Origin: Gemmataceae bacterium
GTDB lineage: Bacteria; Planctomycetota; Planctomycetia; Gemmatales; Gemmataceae
Direction of reading: 5' to 3'
Length of the DNA stretch: 64,000 bases
NCBI GenBank assembly: GCA_901538445.1
Contig: LR594584.1
Coordinates: forward strand, 4,309,006-4,373,005
Under the pieces are notes generated by a model. It did not search any database and had not been told where the DNA came from. It worked only from the letters and a program-made list of their open reading frames with translations. Made by a program: the position numbers and the translations under genes. This document shows positions 25,484 through 33,646 of this stretch, in pieces (position 1 is the stretch's first letter; every line of letters starts with the position of its first letter).

Positions 25484-26398
25484 CTATCCGACCACCCGGT
25501 CGCGGCCGCCCCGCTTGGCGGTGTAGAGGTTCTCGTCGGCCTGCCGGAGCAGGTTCGCGGAGGTCATGCCGAGGTCGCCGGACGTGGCCGCGACGCCGAT
25601 GCTGATGGTCAGGTTGATCGGGTTCGCCTCGAACCGGAACTGGTGCGCGGCCACGGCGGCGCGGATCCGCTCGGCCACCGCGACGGCCTCGTCCCGGCTC
25701 GCCTCGACGAGGACGATCGCGAACTCCTCCCCGCCGTACCGGGCGAACAGGTCTTCCTTGCGCATCGTGGTGCGGACCACGTCGGCCAGTTCCCGCAGCA
25801 CGAAGTCCCCGCACAGGTGACCGAACGTGTCGTTGATCGACTTGAACCGGTCGATGTCGATCATCAGCACCGACAGGGGCCGGTTGTGCCGCTGGGACCG
25901 CACCACTTCGCGGTCCAGGAACTCGGTCAGGTACCGCTGGTTGTGGATCTGCGTGAGCCCGTCGAGGATCGTGAGCCGGTAGATCTCCTCGTGGTACTCG
26001 GCCTCGATGTTGCCGCCCGCGAGGTACCGGTAGATACAGTTGCCGACCCGGAGGTAGTCGCCGTCCTGGAGGAGCCAGGCGGTTTCGAGCTGGCGGTCGT
26101 TGACGAACGTGCCGTTGGTGCTCTGCTGGTCGTGGACGAAGTACCCCTCGGCTGTCGGCTCGATCCGCGCGTGCCGCCGGGAGACGGAGTGGTCCTGGAG
26201 GCGGATGTCGCAGTCCTCGCCCCGGCCCAGCATCAGCGAGCGTTCGGACAGGGGGTACCGGCACCCCATGCTCGGGCCGGTCGGGTAGATGTGAACCAGG
26301 CACGCCTCCCGGGCGATCTCGGAGAGGAGGCGCTTGGGCGAGGTGATCCAGGTTTGAGTGAGCTTCTCGACCATGTGCCCGCCCGGGTGCTGTGCCAT
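25484..26398 (-). CDS. FHA-domain diguanylate cyclase (GGDEF)
   Basis: 304 residues from ATG 26396-26398; a second Met 8 codons on is also possible. An FHA domain (residues about 30-115: LMLGRGEDCDIRLQDHSVSRRHARI, then STNGTFVND) is followed by a GGDEF domain (DGLTQIHNQRYL, LMIDIDRFKSINDTFGH, ARYGGEEFAIVL). The catalytic GGEEF is intact, and RKED five residues earlier forms an RxxD inhibitory site, so active c-di-GMP synthesis with product inhibition is expected. The FHA part should bind phosphothreonine peptides, linking Ser/Thr kinase signalling to c-di-GMP. No membrane span. Confidence 0.93.
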   Translation of the reverse strand: MAQHPGGHMVEKLTQTWITSPKRLLSEIAREACLVHIYPTGPSMGCRYPLSERSLMLGRGEDCDIRLQDHSVSRRHARIEPTAEGYFVHDQQSTNGTFVNDRQLETAWLLQDGDYLRVGNCIYRYLAGGNIEAEYHEEIYRLTILDGLTQIHNQRYLTEFLDREVVRSQRHNRPLSVLMIDIDRFKSINDTFGHLCGDFVLRELADVVRTTMRKEDLFARYGGEEFAIVLVEASRDEAVAVAERIRAAVAAHQFRFEANPINLTISIGVAATSGDLGMTSANLLRQADENLYTAKRGGRDRVVG

Positions 26399-26618
26399 GA
26401 AGGTCGCCGGCTCTCTCCCTACCCCCACACGCTAGTTTAGGTTACGAAACCCGGGCGGGACAACAGGCGGGCTTGCGGGGGCTGGGCGCTCTTCCGCCGC
26501 CGGGGTAAAACTTAGAACCGGTGCGAGCCTCACGACCCGGACCGGCCGGTCCGGTCCGTTCCGCCCGCTGTTAGACGGTGTCCTCTGTGCGTCGGTTCCG
26601 CCTTTCGGTCCCGGGACC

Positions 26619-28340
26619 TCACGGCCGCACGACGCCTCCGGCCGGGGCGACGATCCCACTGATCTTCGCACGGGGCTTGACCAGGTCCACCAAAATCGGC
26701 TCCCGGGTCACCACTTCCTTGACGTTGCCGGCCGCGTCGCGGGCCGCCACCTTCAGGTACACCCGCGGGGGCAGACCGGCCGGCACCCGCCACGCGAACT
26801 GGCCGGTGTTCGGGAGCCGGCGGGCCGCCACGGGCTGGCCGGCGGTGGTCTGCGCCAGTTCCGCGGCCGCGGCCGGCTGCCACGGGCCGGTCGGCTTGTC
26901 GCTCCACTCGATCGTGATCGGGTCCTCGCCGAAGTTCTTGTCGGCCGCCTTCCACTGGACCACCAGCGTGTCCGGGCTCGTCGGGTCGCCGGTCGGCGAG
27001 AACAGGTCGAGGGTCGGGGCGGTGACGTCCACGACGACCCGCAGGTCCGGGGCGTCGCCGCCGACCGGCTCCCGCTCGCTCAGCCCGGCCCCGCTCACGG
27101 GCACCACGCGGAACCCGTAGTTCCCCTCGGGGAGCGGGTTGTTCGGCACGCTCAGGTTCACCCGCACGGTCGCCTGCTTGCCGTCGTGCTGGCTCCACTT
27201 CATCCAGGTGCGGCCGTCGTCCCGGGTGACCCACAGGTCGAGCCGGCTGATGCCCGACGGCCCGCGGGACTCGACCTCGTACCCCATGTCGAACGCGAGG
27301 TAGTTCAGGTACTGCGCCCGGCTCACCTCGACCGTCGGTGCGGCGGCGGCGGTCCCGGCGGTCCACACGGCGACCGGCACCGGCCCGCCCGCGGGCACCC
27401 CGCCCGTCGGCGAGGCCGGGACGACCGGTTGTCGCGGGTCCACGGTCGGCAGCGCGGTCGGGCCGGCGGCGACCTGGGCGGGCGGCGGCTGCGGGGTCAC
27501 CGGGGCGGTCTGTGCCACGGGGGCCGGCGTGGGCGTCGGCACGGGGGCCGGTGGGGTCGGGGTCGGCGGCGCGGCCGGGGCCACCGGGCCGGCGGACACG
27601 ACCGGGTTGAAGTCCGGTGCCGGCACCTGGGCCGTGCCGCCGCTCGCGGGGGACACCGGGCCGGTCCCGGTCGGGGCCGCGGGGCCGGTCATCGGCGACG
27701 ACAGGGCCGTCGTCGCGGCGGCCGGGCCGCCGATGTCGCGGGTCGCCTCGGTCTTGTTCCCGGCGATGTCCTGCACCGTCACCCGAACGGTGACCGCGCC
27801 GGGCCCGGCCGGGAACCGCACCCCGCTCCTCGAGCTCGCCGGGAGCGTTACCTCCTGCCAGTACCCCTCGCCGCTCGCCGGGCGGAAGTGGACCTGGGTC
27901 TTGGAGTCGTCGGGGTTCTTGTCGTCCACGAACCACTCGACGACCACGTCGTCGCCGTTCTTGCGGCCGTTGGTGAACTGCACCCGCGGCTGGACGGTGT
28001 CCACGAGCACCTTCAGGTCCGGCGGGGTGTTGATGAGGTTCGCCGGGAGGTTCTTGCCCTGGAGGTCCTCCTCCTGCATGGTGAACCAGTACAGGCCGTC
28101 CTCCTTTGCCATGAAGGTGAACTTGTCGCGGTCCGGGGGCACGGCGGCCTCCTGGTACCACGTGTTCTCGCCGTTGCGGGCGACGAACAGCTTCATCTGC
28201 CGAATCGTCTTCCGGTCCCGCTCGTACTTGATCGGGAGGTCGATCTTCCGGGAGTTGAGCGGGAAGTAGTCCGGGCCTGGGGCCGCGGCCGGGGGCTGCC
28301 CCAGGGTGGCCCCGACGAGGGCGACGACGGCGATGTTCAT
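26619..28340 (-). CDS. Secreted protein with Pro-rich linker and Ig-like segments
   Basis: 573 residues; a short signal peptide (MNIAVVALVGATLGQPPAAA). The N-terminal part has beta-rich segments (KIDLPIKYERDRKTIRQMKLFVARNGENTWYQE; VTVRVTVQDIAGNKTEATRDI). A long Pro/Ala/Thr/Gly linker follows (about residues 200-330, with PTPTPPAPVPTPTPAP), then a second beta-rich half with ISRLDLWVTRDDGRTW, DITAPTLDLF-like and VYLKVAARDAAGNVKEVVT. The VQDIAGN and ARDAAGN motifs are typical of bacterial Ig-like or fibronectin-type strands. No catalytic motif. Probably an extracytoplasmic structural or adhesion protein specific to this lineage. Confidence 0.7.
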   Translation of the reverse strand: MNIAVVALVGATLGQPPAAAPGPDYFPLNSRKIDLPIKYERDRKTIRQMKLFVARNGENTWYQEAAVPPDRDKFTFMAKEDGLYWFTMQEEDLQGKNLPANLINTPPDLKVLVDTVQPRVQFTNGRKNGDDVVVEWFVDDKNPDDSKTQVHFRPASGEGYWQEVTLPASSRSGVRFPAGPGAVTVRVTVQDIAGNKTEATRDIGGPAAATTALSSPMTGPAAPTGTGPVSPASGGTAQVPAPDFNPVVSAGPVAPAAPPTPTPPAPVPTPTPAPVAQTAPVTPQPPPAQVAAGPTALPTVDPRQPVVPASPTGGVPAGGPVPVAVWTAGTAAAAPTVEVSRAQYLNYLAFDMGYEVESRGPSGISRLDLWVTRDDGRTWMKWSQHDGKQATVRVNLSVPNNPLPEGNYGFRVVPVSGAGLSEREPVGGDAPDLRVVVDVTAPTLDLFSPTGDPTSPDTLVVQWKAADKNFGEDPITIEWSDKPTGPWQPAAAAELAQTTAGQPVAARRLPNTGQFAWRVPAGLPPRVYLKVAARDAAGNVKEVVTREPILVDLVKPRAKISGIVAPAGGVVRP

Positions 28341-28441
28341 GACCCGATCCCCGGGATGGCGCGGAAGACAATCTGTATCACCTGTATCGGCCGTTCCGGT
28401 TGCGGAATTGAGCCGGCCGCGGTGAATTACTCAAGTCGCCG

Positions 28442-28470
28442 CTCCGGTTGCTGACGCTCCCGGCTCGCCG
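28442..28470. repeat. Palindromic repeat family B, single arm
   Basis: CTCCGGTTGCTGACGCTCCC followed by GGCTCGCCG: one arm only, 23 bases before the small membrane protein start. The other arm is absent. Confidence 0.8.
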
Positions 28471-28493
28471 CGAACCCCAGGAGCCACTCGCCC

Positions 28494-28937
28494 ATGACGC
28501 CGCCGACGTTCTACTCGCCCGCCTGGATGACCGCCGCCCTCCTCACCGCCGGGGTGTACAACCTGGCGTGGGGCACCTGGACCGTGCTGTTCCCGACCCT
28601 CTCGTTCGCGTACTCGGGGATGCAGCAGCCCGACAAGCCGCTGCTCTACCCGCAGTTGTGGCAGGGGATCGGCATGATTGTCGGCGTCTACGGCATCGCG
28701 TACATCCTCGCGGCCCGCGACCCGGTGGCGCACTGGGAGATCGTGTTCGTCGGGTTCCTCGGGAAGGTGTTCGGGCCGATCGGGCTCGCGTTCGGGGTCT
28801 TGACGGGCGAGTCGCGACCCGAAGCGCTCGCCACGATCGTTCCCAACGACCTGATCTGGTGGGTGCCGTTCGCACTGATCCTGCGCCACGCCTACCGCGT
28901 CCACCGCACCCCGAGACCGGCAGTTGGCGACCCTTGA
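28494..28937 (+). CDS. Small integral membrane protein
   Basis: 147 residues with four likely membrane spans (around MTAALLTAGVYNLAWGTWTV, GIGMIVGVYGIAYILAA, VFVGFLGKVFGPIGLAFGVL and LIWWVPFALILRHAY). CAGGAG lies 10 bases before the ATG. A Trp/Asn/Gly-rich first span and a Pro-Asn-Asp before the last are the only distinctive points. No family recognised. The last codons run into a family C repeat arm. Flanked on both sides by repeats, so its transcript is probably monocistronic. Confidence 0.7.
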   Translation: MTPPTFYSPAWMTAALLTAGVYNLAWGTWTVLFPTLSFAYSGMQQPDKPLLYPQLWQGIGMIVGVYGIAYILAARDPVAHWEIVFVGFLGKVFGPIGLAFGVLTGESRPEALATIVPNDLIWWVPFALILRHAYRVHRTPRPAVGDP

Positions 28938-29024
28938 GCGCCAGCGAGGGGGTGCGCCGAGACGAGGAACTCCGGTCGCTGACGCTCCCGGCTCGCCACG
29001 GTCGCGGGCGCTCAGGGTTCGCCC
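28931..29024. repeat. Family C palindrome interrupted by a family B arm
   Basis: CCTTGAGCGCCAGCGAGGGG (family C left arm) is separated from GCGCTCAGGGTTCGCCC (family C right arm, ending 29024) by a complete family B arm at 28970-28997 (CTCCGGTCGCTGACGCTCCC then GGCTCGCC). This nested order suggests that B inserted into C. Confidence 0.8.
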
Positions 29025-29226
29025 GGCCACTCCCCCGAGCAGCGGGTCTCGCGCCCGCTCGCTCCGCCCGTCACCCGACAAGCTGCGCAAGGTGTGCCGG
29101 CTTTATCGGCGCGTGCGGTGGTTCCGCATTCCACCTCCGGGCATTCAACCTCTCCAGGCCCTCCAGTCGGTGCCGATGGTTCCGGCAGTCCCCTCGGTGG
29201 GACCGTACTTGCCGGAGGTGCCGATC

Positions 29227-30753
29227 ATGAGGCGAATCGCCGCGTTCCTGTTGCTCGCCGGGCTGTCGCAGATCCCCCTGTGGGCCGGCGACTACTTCAT
29301 GCCGGGCCGGTCCCTGTACCCGACGTACCACGAGACCCCGCCCCCCGCCCCGGTCGTGGTCAGCGAGGTTCGGGTCGAACCGCTCGCCCCGGTCCCGACC
29401 CTGACGCCCGCGAAGGCGGTCAAGCCCGCCCCGAAGAAAACCACGCCGAAGAGCGAACCGGTCGCGGTCAAGCCGGCGGCGACCGTGGGGGTCGCGGAGG
29501 CGGTCGTCGTTGTCCCGGCATCGGGCACGGCCCCGGTCGTGACCCCGGTGTACGGCAAGACGGTCGGGGTCGAACTGCTCCCGCCGACGGGCATGGGGCG
29601 CGCCGTCAGCGCGACCCCGCCGGCGGGCACGCCGCTCGTTTCGGTGACCGCGGAGAAGCCCGCGGCCGTTCGTGGAGCGAGGCCGGCGACCGTCGCGAGT
29701 GCCACCACTGAGGCGATCGTTCCCGTTCCGGTGCCGATCCCCGGGATGGTCGCCACGCGGACGGAGTACGCCCTTCCGAACGCGCCGTTCGCGGCCCCGG
29801 CCAGCGTCGTCTCGATCCAGGCGGTGCATGAGATGCAGAGTGCGTCGCCCGTCAAGGCGACGAAAAAGGGCAGCGCGAAGGCCCCGACCGAGACGCTCGT
29901 CCCCGTGGCCGTGACGCTGCCGGGAACGACGATCACCCGGACGGAGTACGTCGCCGTGAAGACGCCGTTCGCGGCCCCGGCGAGTGTCCCGGTGATCCCG
30001 GTGGCCGCGGCCGCACCCGCAACCCCGCTGGCCCGGGTATTCGCCCCGACCCGTCCGGTCGTGCCCGTCCAGTACATCGCCCCGGCCCCGACCCCGGTCC
30101 CGACCGGTGCCGCCCCGGCGGCCGCACCCGTGTACACCGGCGGCGAGTGCCCGTCGTGCGGCCGGAGCGGCTCGTGCGACTCGGGCGGCATGTTCAGCGG
30201 CCGGTTGCGGTCGTGGTTCCTGTTCCAGCCGACCACCCGCAACGCACTCCCGCGGCTCCAACCGACGCCGTACACCGGGCCGGTCCTCGCGTGGCGGTGC
30301 GACGGCAACTGCCCCCCGGGCTCGTACTGGGGCGGGTGCAACACGCCCGGCCACTGTAGCGGGGCGGGGTGCGGGGCCGCGGGCGGGTGCGCAACCGGAA
30401 CCTGCGCCTCGGGCACGTGCGGCGGGGCGCGGGCCGCGGTCGCCGGGGCGACGTGCGGCCTTGGCGGCCGACTCGGTCTCGGGCTCGGTGGGTCATGCAA
30501 GACCGGTTGCACCCCGGCGGACGACGACGCCATCGCCGGGCACCGCTTCGCGAACGGCGGCACACAGCCGGTGTGGGGCACCGCCCCGGTCGCCGGACCG
30601 GTGACGACCACGAGTTACAAGCCGGCCGCGGCCCGCACGATGGACGCGCCGAGCCAGTTCTACAAGCCGTCTTACGGGACCGACGCGGCCCCCGCCGCGG
30701 GCGTGGCCCCCACGGGCGGGAACGTGCTGGCCCGGCCGTTCACGCGGCCGTAA
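29227..30753 (+). CDS. Secreted Ala/Pro/Val-rich protein with Cys-rich region
   Basis: 508 residues from ATG 29227. Signal peptide MRRIAAFLLLAGLSQIPLWAG. The middle contains two copies of a segment (residues about 160-200 and 220-260) of the form TE.(I/L)VPV.V..PG...TRTEY followed by PFAAPASV. From residue about 305 a Gly/Cys-rich region begins (CPSCGRSGSCDSGGMF; CDGNCPPGSYWGGC; CATGTCASGTCGG), with about 17 cysteines by eye, which could form disulfides outside the cytoplasm. A similar CDGxC-WGGCNTPGHC pattern is known to me only from hypothetical planctomycete proteins. No enzyme signature. Confidence 0.65.
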   Translation: MRRIAAFLLLAGLSQIPLWAGDYFMPGRSLYPTYHETPPPAPVVVSEVRVEPLAPVPTLTPAKAVKPAPKKTTPKSEPVAVKPAATVGVAEAVVVVPASGTAPVVTPVYGKTVGVELLPPTGMGRAVSATPPAGTPLVSVTAEKPAAVRGARPATVASATTEAIVPVPVPIPGMVATRTEYALPNAPFAAPASVVSIQAVHEMQSASPVKATKKGSAKAPTETLVPVAVTLPGTTITRTEYVAVKTPFAAPASVPVIPVAAAAPATPLARVFAPTRPVVPVQYIAPAPTPVPTGAAPAAAPVYTGGECPSCGRSGSCDSGGMFSGRLRSWFLFQPTTRNALPRLQPTPYTGPVLAWRCDGNCPPGSYWGGCNTPGHCSGAGCGAAGGCATGTCASGTCGGARAAVAGATCGLGGRLGLGLGGSCKTGCTPADDDAIAGHRFANGGTQPVWGTAPVAGPVTTTSYKPAAARTMDAPSQFYKPSYGTDAAPAAGVAPTGGNVLARPFTRP

Positions 30754-30834
30754 TGGACGCGGTGACCCGTTACCGTTGTGTCCGTAGCCGGCCACTGTGA
30801 GGCACGGCCGGGACGGAAGACGGGAATACCAAAT

Positions 30835-30946
30835 CGGGCACGGGCACGGGCACGCACGCGGGCACGGATCAAACCCAAAGCACACCACTGCCCGGTGCTT
30901 TCCCCGGTCTTCTCCGTGCCCGTGCCCCAGCCCGTGCCCGTGCCCG
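30835..30946. repeat. Inverted repeat built from GGGCAC hexamers
   Basis: The left arm (30835-30868: CGGGCACGGGCACGGGC and on) and the right arm (30913-30946) are inverted copies over 34 bases with a few mismatches and a 44-base centre. Each arm is itself a tandem hexamer array. Lies between convergent genes. Confidence 0.75.
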
Positions 30947-31019
30947 ACAAGCAACGAATGACGCGGGCCGGCGATCTCCATCGCCGGCCCGCGTCGTGGG
31001 GTTCACCCTCCGGGTGACT

Positions 31020-31463
31020 TCACTGTTTCGGGTTCGCCCGCACCGGGGTCGCGCCGGCCTTGGGCGTCAGTGCGGCCCCTTCGATCCCGGGGGCGGCCGA
31101 CGGCGGCGCGAACGGAACGCCCGGCCGGGGGATGTTGTCGCTCGGGGCGGGGAACGGGAGTTCGTCGGGCCGCGGGGCCACGCCGGCCGGCGGCGGGTAC
31201 GTCGGGGCCGGGAGGACCATCCCGCCCGGGGGAGAGTTACTCGGCGGGCACGGCACCGGCTGCCCGGTAATCGCGTCGTAGCACCCCTCACTGAGCCGGG
31301 CACCCGACCCACTCGTGAGCATGCACGGCGGCTCGCCGCGCTGCTGGGGCTGGTTCGAGGTCAGGGTGCCGCTGCGGCTCGCACAGTTGTTGTGCCGGCA
31401 ACTGGTGGCCGAGACCGACAGGACCCCCACGAGCAGGGCGGACAGGTGACGCGATCGCGGCAT
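31020..31463 (-). CDS. Small Pro-rich lipoprotein
   Basis: 147 residues from ATG 31461-31463; upstream in-frame codons lack a ribosome site. Signal peptide MPRSRHLSALLVGVLSVSATS with Cys directly after (lipobox SATSC). The mature part has four further Cys within about 50 residues (HNNC, PPCM, EGCYD, VPCPP) and then a Pro/Gly/Ala-rich tail (LPAPTYPPPAGVAP). The Cys could form disulfides. Role unknown; probably an outer-surface lipoprotein. Confidence 0.65.
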   Translation of the reverse strand: MPRSRHLSALLVGVLSVSATSCRHNNCASRSGTLTSNQPQQRGEPPCMLTSGSGARLSEGCYDAITGQPVPCPPSNSPPGGMVLPAPTYPPPAGVAPRPDELPFPAPSDNIPRPGVPFAPPSAAPGIEGAALTPKAGATPVRANPKQ

Positions 31464-31676
31464 TGGGAACCCTCGCGAGCCGCCCCGACTCAAATCGTCG
31501 GGACCGGACTTGAGGCAATTCTTACCGATTGCCGGCGGCAAGCAATTCTTGGCGTTGCACAAAAGCGCCGGTCGCCCCACGTTCCGCACGCCCGACCCTC
31601 ACCGCTCGCACCCCGCCGAGAACCCGACCACCTTCGCCGACCGGAACAGCTTACCGGACCGGAAGAGTCCAAGAAC

Positions 31677-31754
31677 CAGACGCCCGCGGCGGCAGAGGAC
31701 AGGGGTCAGCAAGCAGCGGATCTGTCCACTGTCCTCTGCCGCCGAAGGCGTCTG
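31677..31754. repeat. Long inverted repeat, probable terminator
   Basis: CAGACGCCCGCGGCGGCAGA... (31677-31702) pairs with ...TCTGCCGCCGAAGGCGTCTG (31729-31754): 26-bp arms with two mismatches and a 26-base centre, 20 bases past the stop of the YHS protein gene. Confidence 0.8.
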
Positions 31755-31773
31755 CCGCTGGAGGCGGCCGGTC

Positions 31774-32481
31774 CTACGGCTTCTTCGCGGCCGCGGCGGC
31801 CTCCTTCAGGAACTTCTCGGGGTCGTCCTTGAAGGCGTCGCGGCACCCGGTGCAGCACACCCAGTAGTCCTTGCCCTTGTACGTCACCTTCATCGTGCCG
31901 ACGCCGCCGCTCACGATGCACTCCGGCCCCTTCGCGACCTCCGCGAACGGCACCCCCTCCTTCGTCGCCCCGATCTGCCACTGCTTGGTGAACGCGACCG
32001 CGGACGCCGCCGGCCGCGCCTCCAACCGCACGAGGTGCCGGTTGTGGTGCAGGAGCGTGACCACGAGCCGCTGGTCCTCGCCGGCCGGGTCGGTGCGGTC
32101 GAGCGTCAACACCTTGTCCTTGAGTGTCCCGGCGAACGTGGCAGTCGTCTTGGCGGGCGTGGTCAACTTCAAGGTGTAGCGGGCCTCGTCCTTCGTGGGC
32201 GTGTACCGCAACTCGCCGCTGGTGTAGTGCTTGCCCTTCTCAACGGCGAGGGCGAGCCAGGCGTCGTCACCTTTGAACTGCCAGCTCCAGGCGTCGGTCT
32301 CGGTCCAGACGCCGGCCGCGCGCTCCTCCTTGGTCCCTTCCGGCGCACCAGACCCCTTCCAGGAGCCGACGAGCACGTTGAACGGCTGGAGCGCGTCCTT
32401 GGCGGTGGCGGGCTTCGGGGGCAACTTGGGTTCGTCGGCGGCGGGGAGGGTGAGGGTGAGGAGCAAGAGCGCGGCGTGCAT
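31774..32481 (-). CDS. Secreted protein with C-terminal YHS/TRASH-like metal-binding domain
   Basis: 235 residues from ATG 32479-32481 (GAGGTG 6 bases upstream; a GTG three codons earlier would overlap that site). Signal peptide MHAALLLLTLTLPAA. The N-terminal two-thirds form a beta-rich domain (FNVLVGSWKGSGAPEGT, then WSWQFKGDDAWLALAVEKGKH), a lipocalin-like pattern. The C-terminus (ECIVSGGVGTMKVTYKGKDYWVCCTGCRDAFKDDPEKFL) matches the YHS/TRASH-type fold with its Cys ligands, seen in metal-handling proteins. Metal binding is inferred; the metal is unknown. Confidence 0.75.
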   Translation of the reverse strand: MHAALLLLTLTLPAADEPKLPPKPATAKDALQPFNVLVGSWKGSGAPEGTKEERAAGVWTETDAWSWQFKGDDAWLALAVEKGKHYTSGELRYTPTKDEARYTLKLTTPAKTTATFAGTLKDKVLTLDRTDPAGEDQRLVVTLLHHNRHLVRLEARPAASAVAFTKQWQIGATKEGVPFAEVAKGPECIVSGGVGTMKVTYKGKDYWVCCTGCRDAFKDDPEKFLKEAAAAAKKP

Positions 32482-32662
32482 GTGCGGCACCTCGGGAAGT
32501 GTGGAGTCCCGGTTGGTTCTCCGGAAAGACGACGCGGCTGGCCACCGGATTCAAACAGTGGGTGGGAGAAATAACGTGCGGGGCGGGCGGACGGCGCAAA
32601 ATCAAGCGGCGGCCAAAGTGGGCCGCCGCGTAGAAAGAGGGCGTCGAACCGGACAATCGGAG

Positions 32663-33061
32663 TTAGCGCGACTTGCGTGGGGCGCGGAAGCTGCTCAACC
32701 GCGCACCGGAGGACGAACCGACCGGTGTCGTGACCGAACCCGGGGCCGGGACGGCCACAGGTTCCGGCAGGTCGGGGAGCTGCTCCGCGACGCGGTTCGG
32801 GAGAACCTTCGTATCGGCGGAGGCGTTCACGAGCGTCGGGTGGTCGCCGGCCTCCACGTCCGTCTGGGCTGAGACGGCCGCGAACACGTCGGACGCCTGC
32901 TCGTTCAGGATGCGGGCGTGGATCTCCGCGCGGTCCACACGGACCGACGGGGGAGCCTCGACCCCGATCTTGACACGGCCCGGGCCGATGTTCACGACGG
33001 TGATCTTGATGCCGTTGCCGATGACAATCGATTCGCCAGCGCGCCGAGTGAGAACCAGCAT
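32663..33061 (-). CDS. csrA: Carbon storage regulator CsrA with long C-terminal extension
   Basis: 132 residues. The first 55 are a complete CsrA fold: MLVLTRRAGESIVIGNGIKI, VVNIGPGRVKIGVEAP and VRVDRAEIHARI, including the RNA-contacting start and the conserved Arg of VxRxEI. CsrA usually has about 60-75 residues; here about 75 more follow, low in complexity, Pro/Ser/Val-rich and ending in a basic SSFRAPRKSR. CsrA binds GGA motifs in mRNA leaders to block or stabilise translation. Own transcript; GGAGGGAC precedes the ATG. Confidence 0.94.
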   Translation of the reverse strand: MLVLTRRAGESIVIGNGIKITVVNIGPGRVKIGVEAPPSVRVDRAEIHARILNEQASDVFAAVSAQTDVEAGDHPTLVNASADTKVLPNRVAEQLPDLPEPVAVPAPGSVTTPVGSSSGARLSSFRAPRKSR

Positions 33062-33646
33062 GGAGATGTCCCTCCTGGATGAGGCCGGTGTTTCGGGCGG
33101 GGAGTGGCCCTGCCGGCTGTCCTATTAGAAGATCCTACGACACTAATTGGGGAATCTTTCGGGAGGTTCCATTTTCCCTCAAGTCACCCCTTACCCACAG
33201 ACGATACCCAGCTTCAGAGTGTTCGCAAAACTCAGTAGCGTATTTTGTGGGCCCCCTCGCGGCTACCGCCAGTCGAGAGTTGAGAAATTCTTTGCAAACT
33301 CCGCGCCGAGAGCCATTTCAAAGCCTTTTTTCGCGCCGAAGCAGAATTTCATACCCGGAGACTCGTAGATTCCTCACGTTTACTGTTTTTCCCGGCTCAC
33401 CGGCTGTGCCAGGATCATGCACTTGTTCGGAATTGGCACATCGGGTATCTCCCGGCATGTAGACGTGATGAGAACAGCGCTGCGCGGGTCGGTGAACCAG
33501 CCCGCGACACCACACGATGTCCCGACAGGGGCGGGAGATGGTGTGTCGGGAGTTGGCGAACGTGGACAGAACCTGACAGTTTGGCAGCCGGCTGTGCGTC
33601 GGCGGCGGCCCGATTGTTCGCGGACCCCGCTTCTTGAGGGTTGGGC
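33062..33646. other. AT-richer intergenic region between divergent csrA and GT87-like gene
   Basis: About 585 bases. The part from 33140 to 33440 is visibly lower in G+C than its surroundings. No frame gives a recognisable protein. It probably carries the csrA promoter and leader and the promoter of the plus-strand gene. I see no clear terminator or known RNA. Confidence 0.45.
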
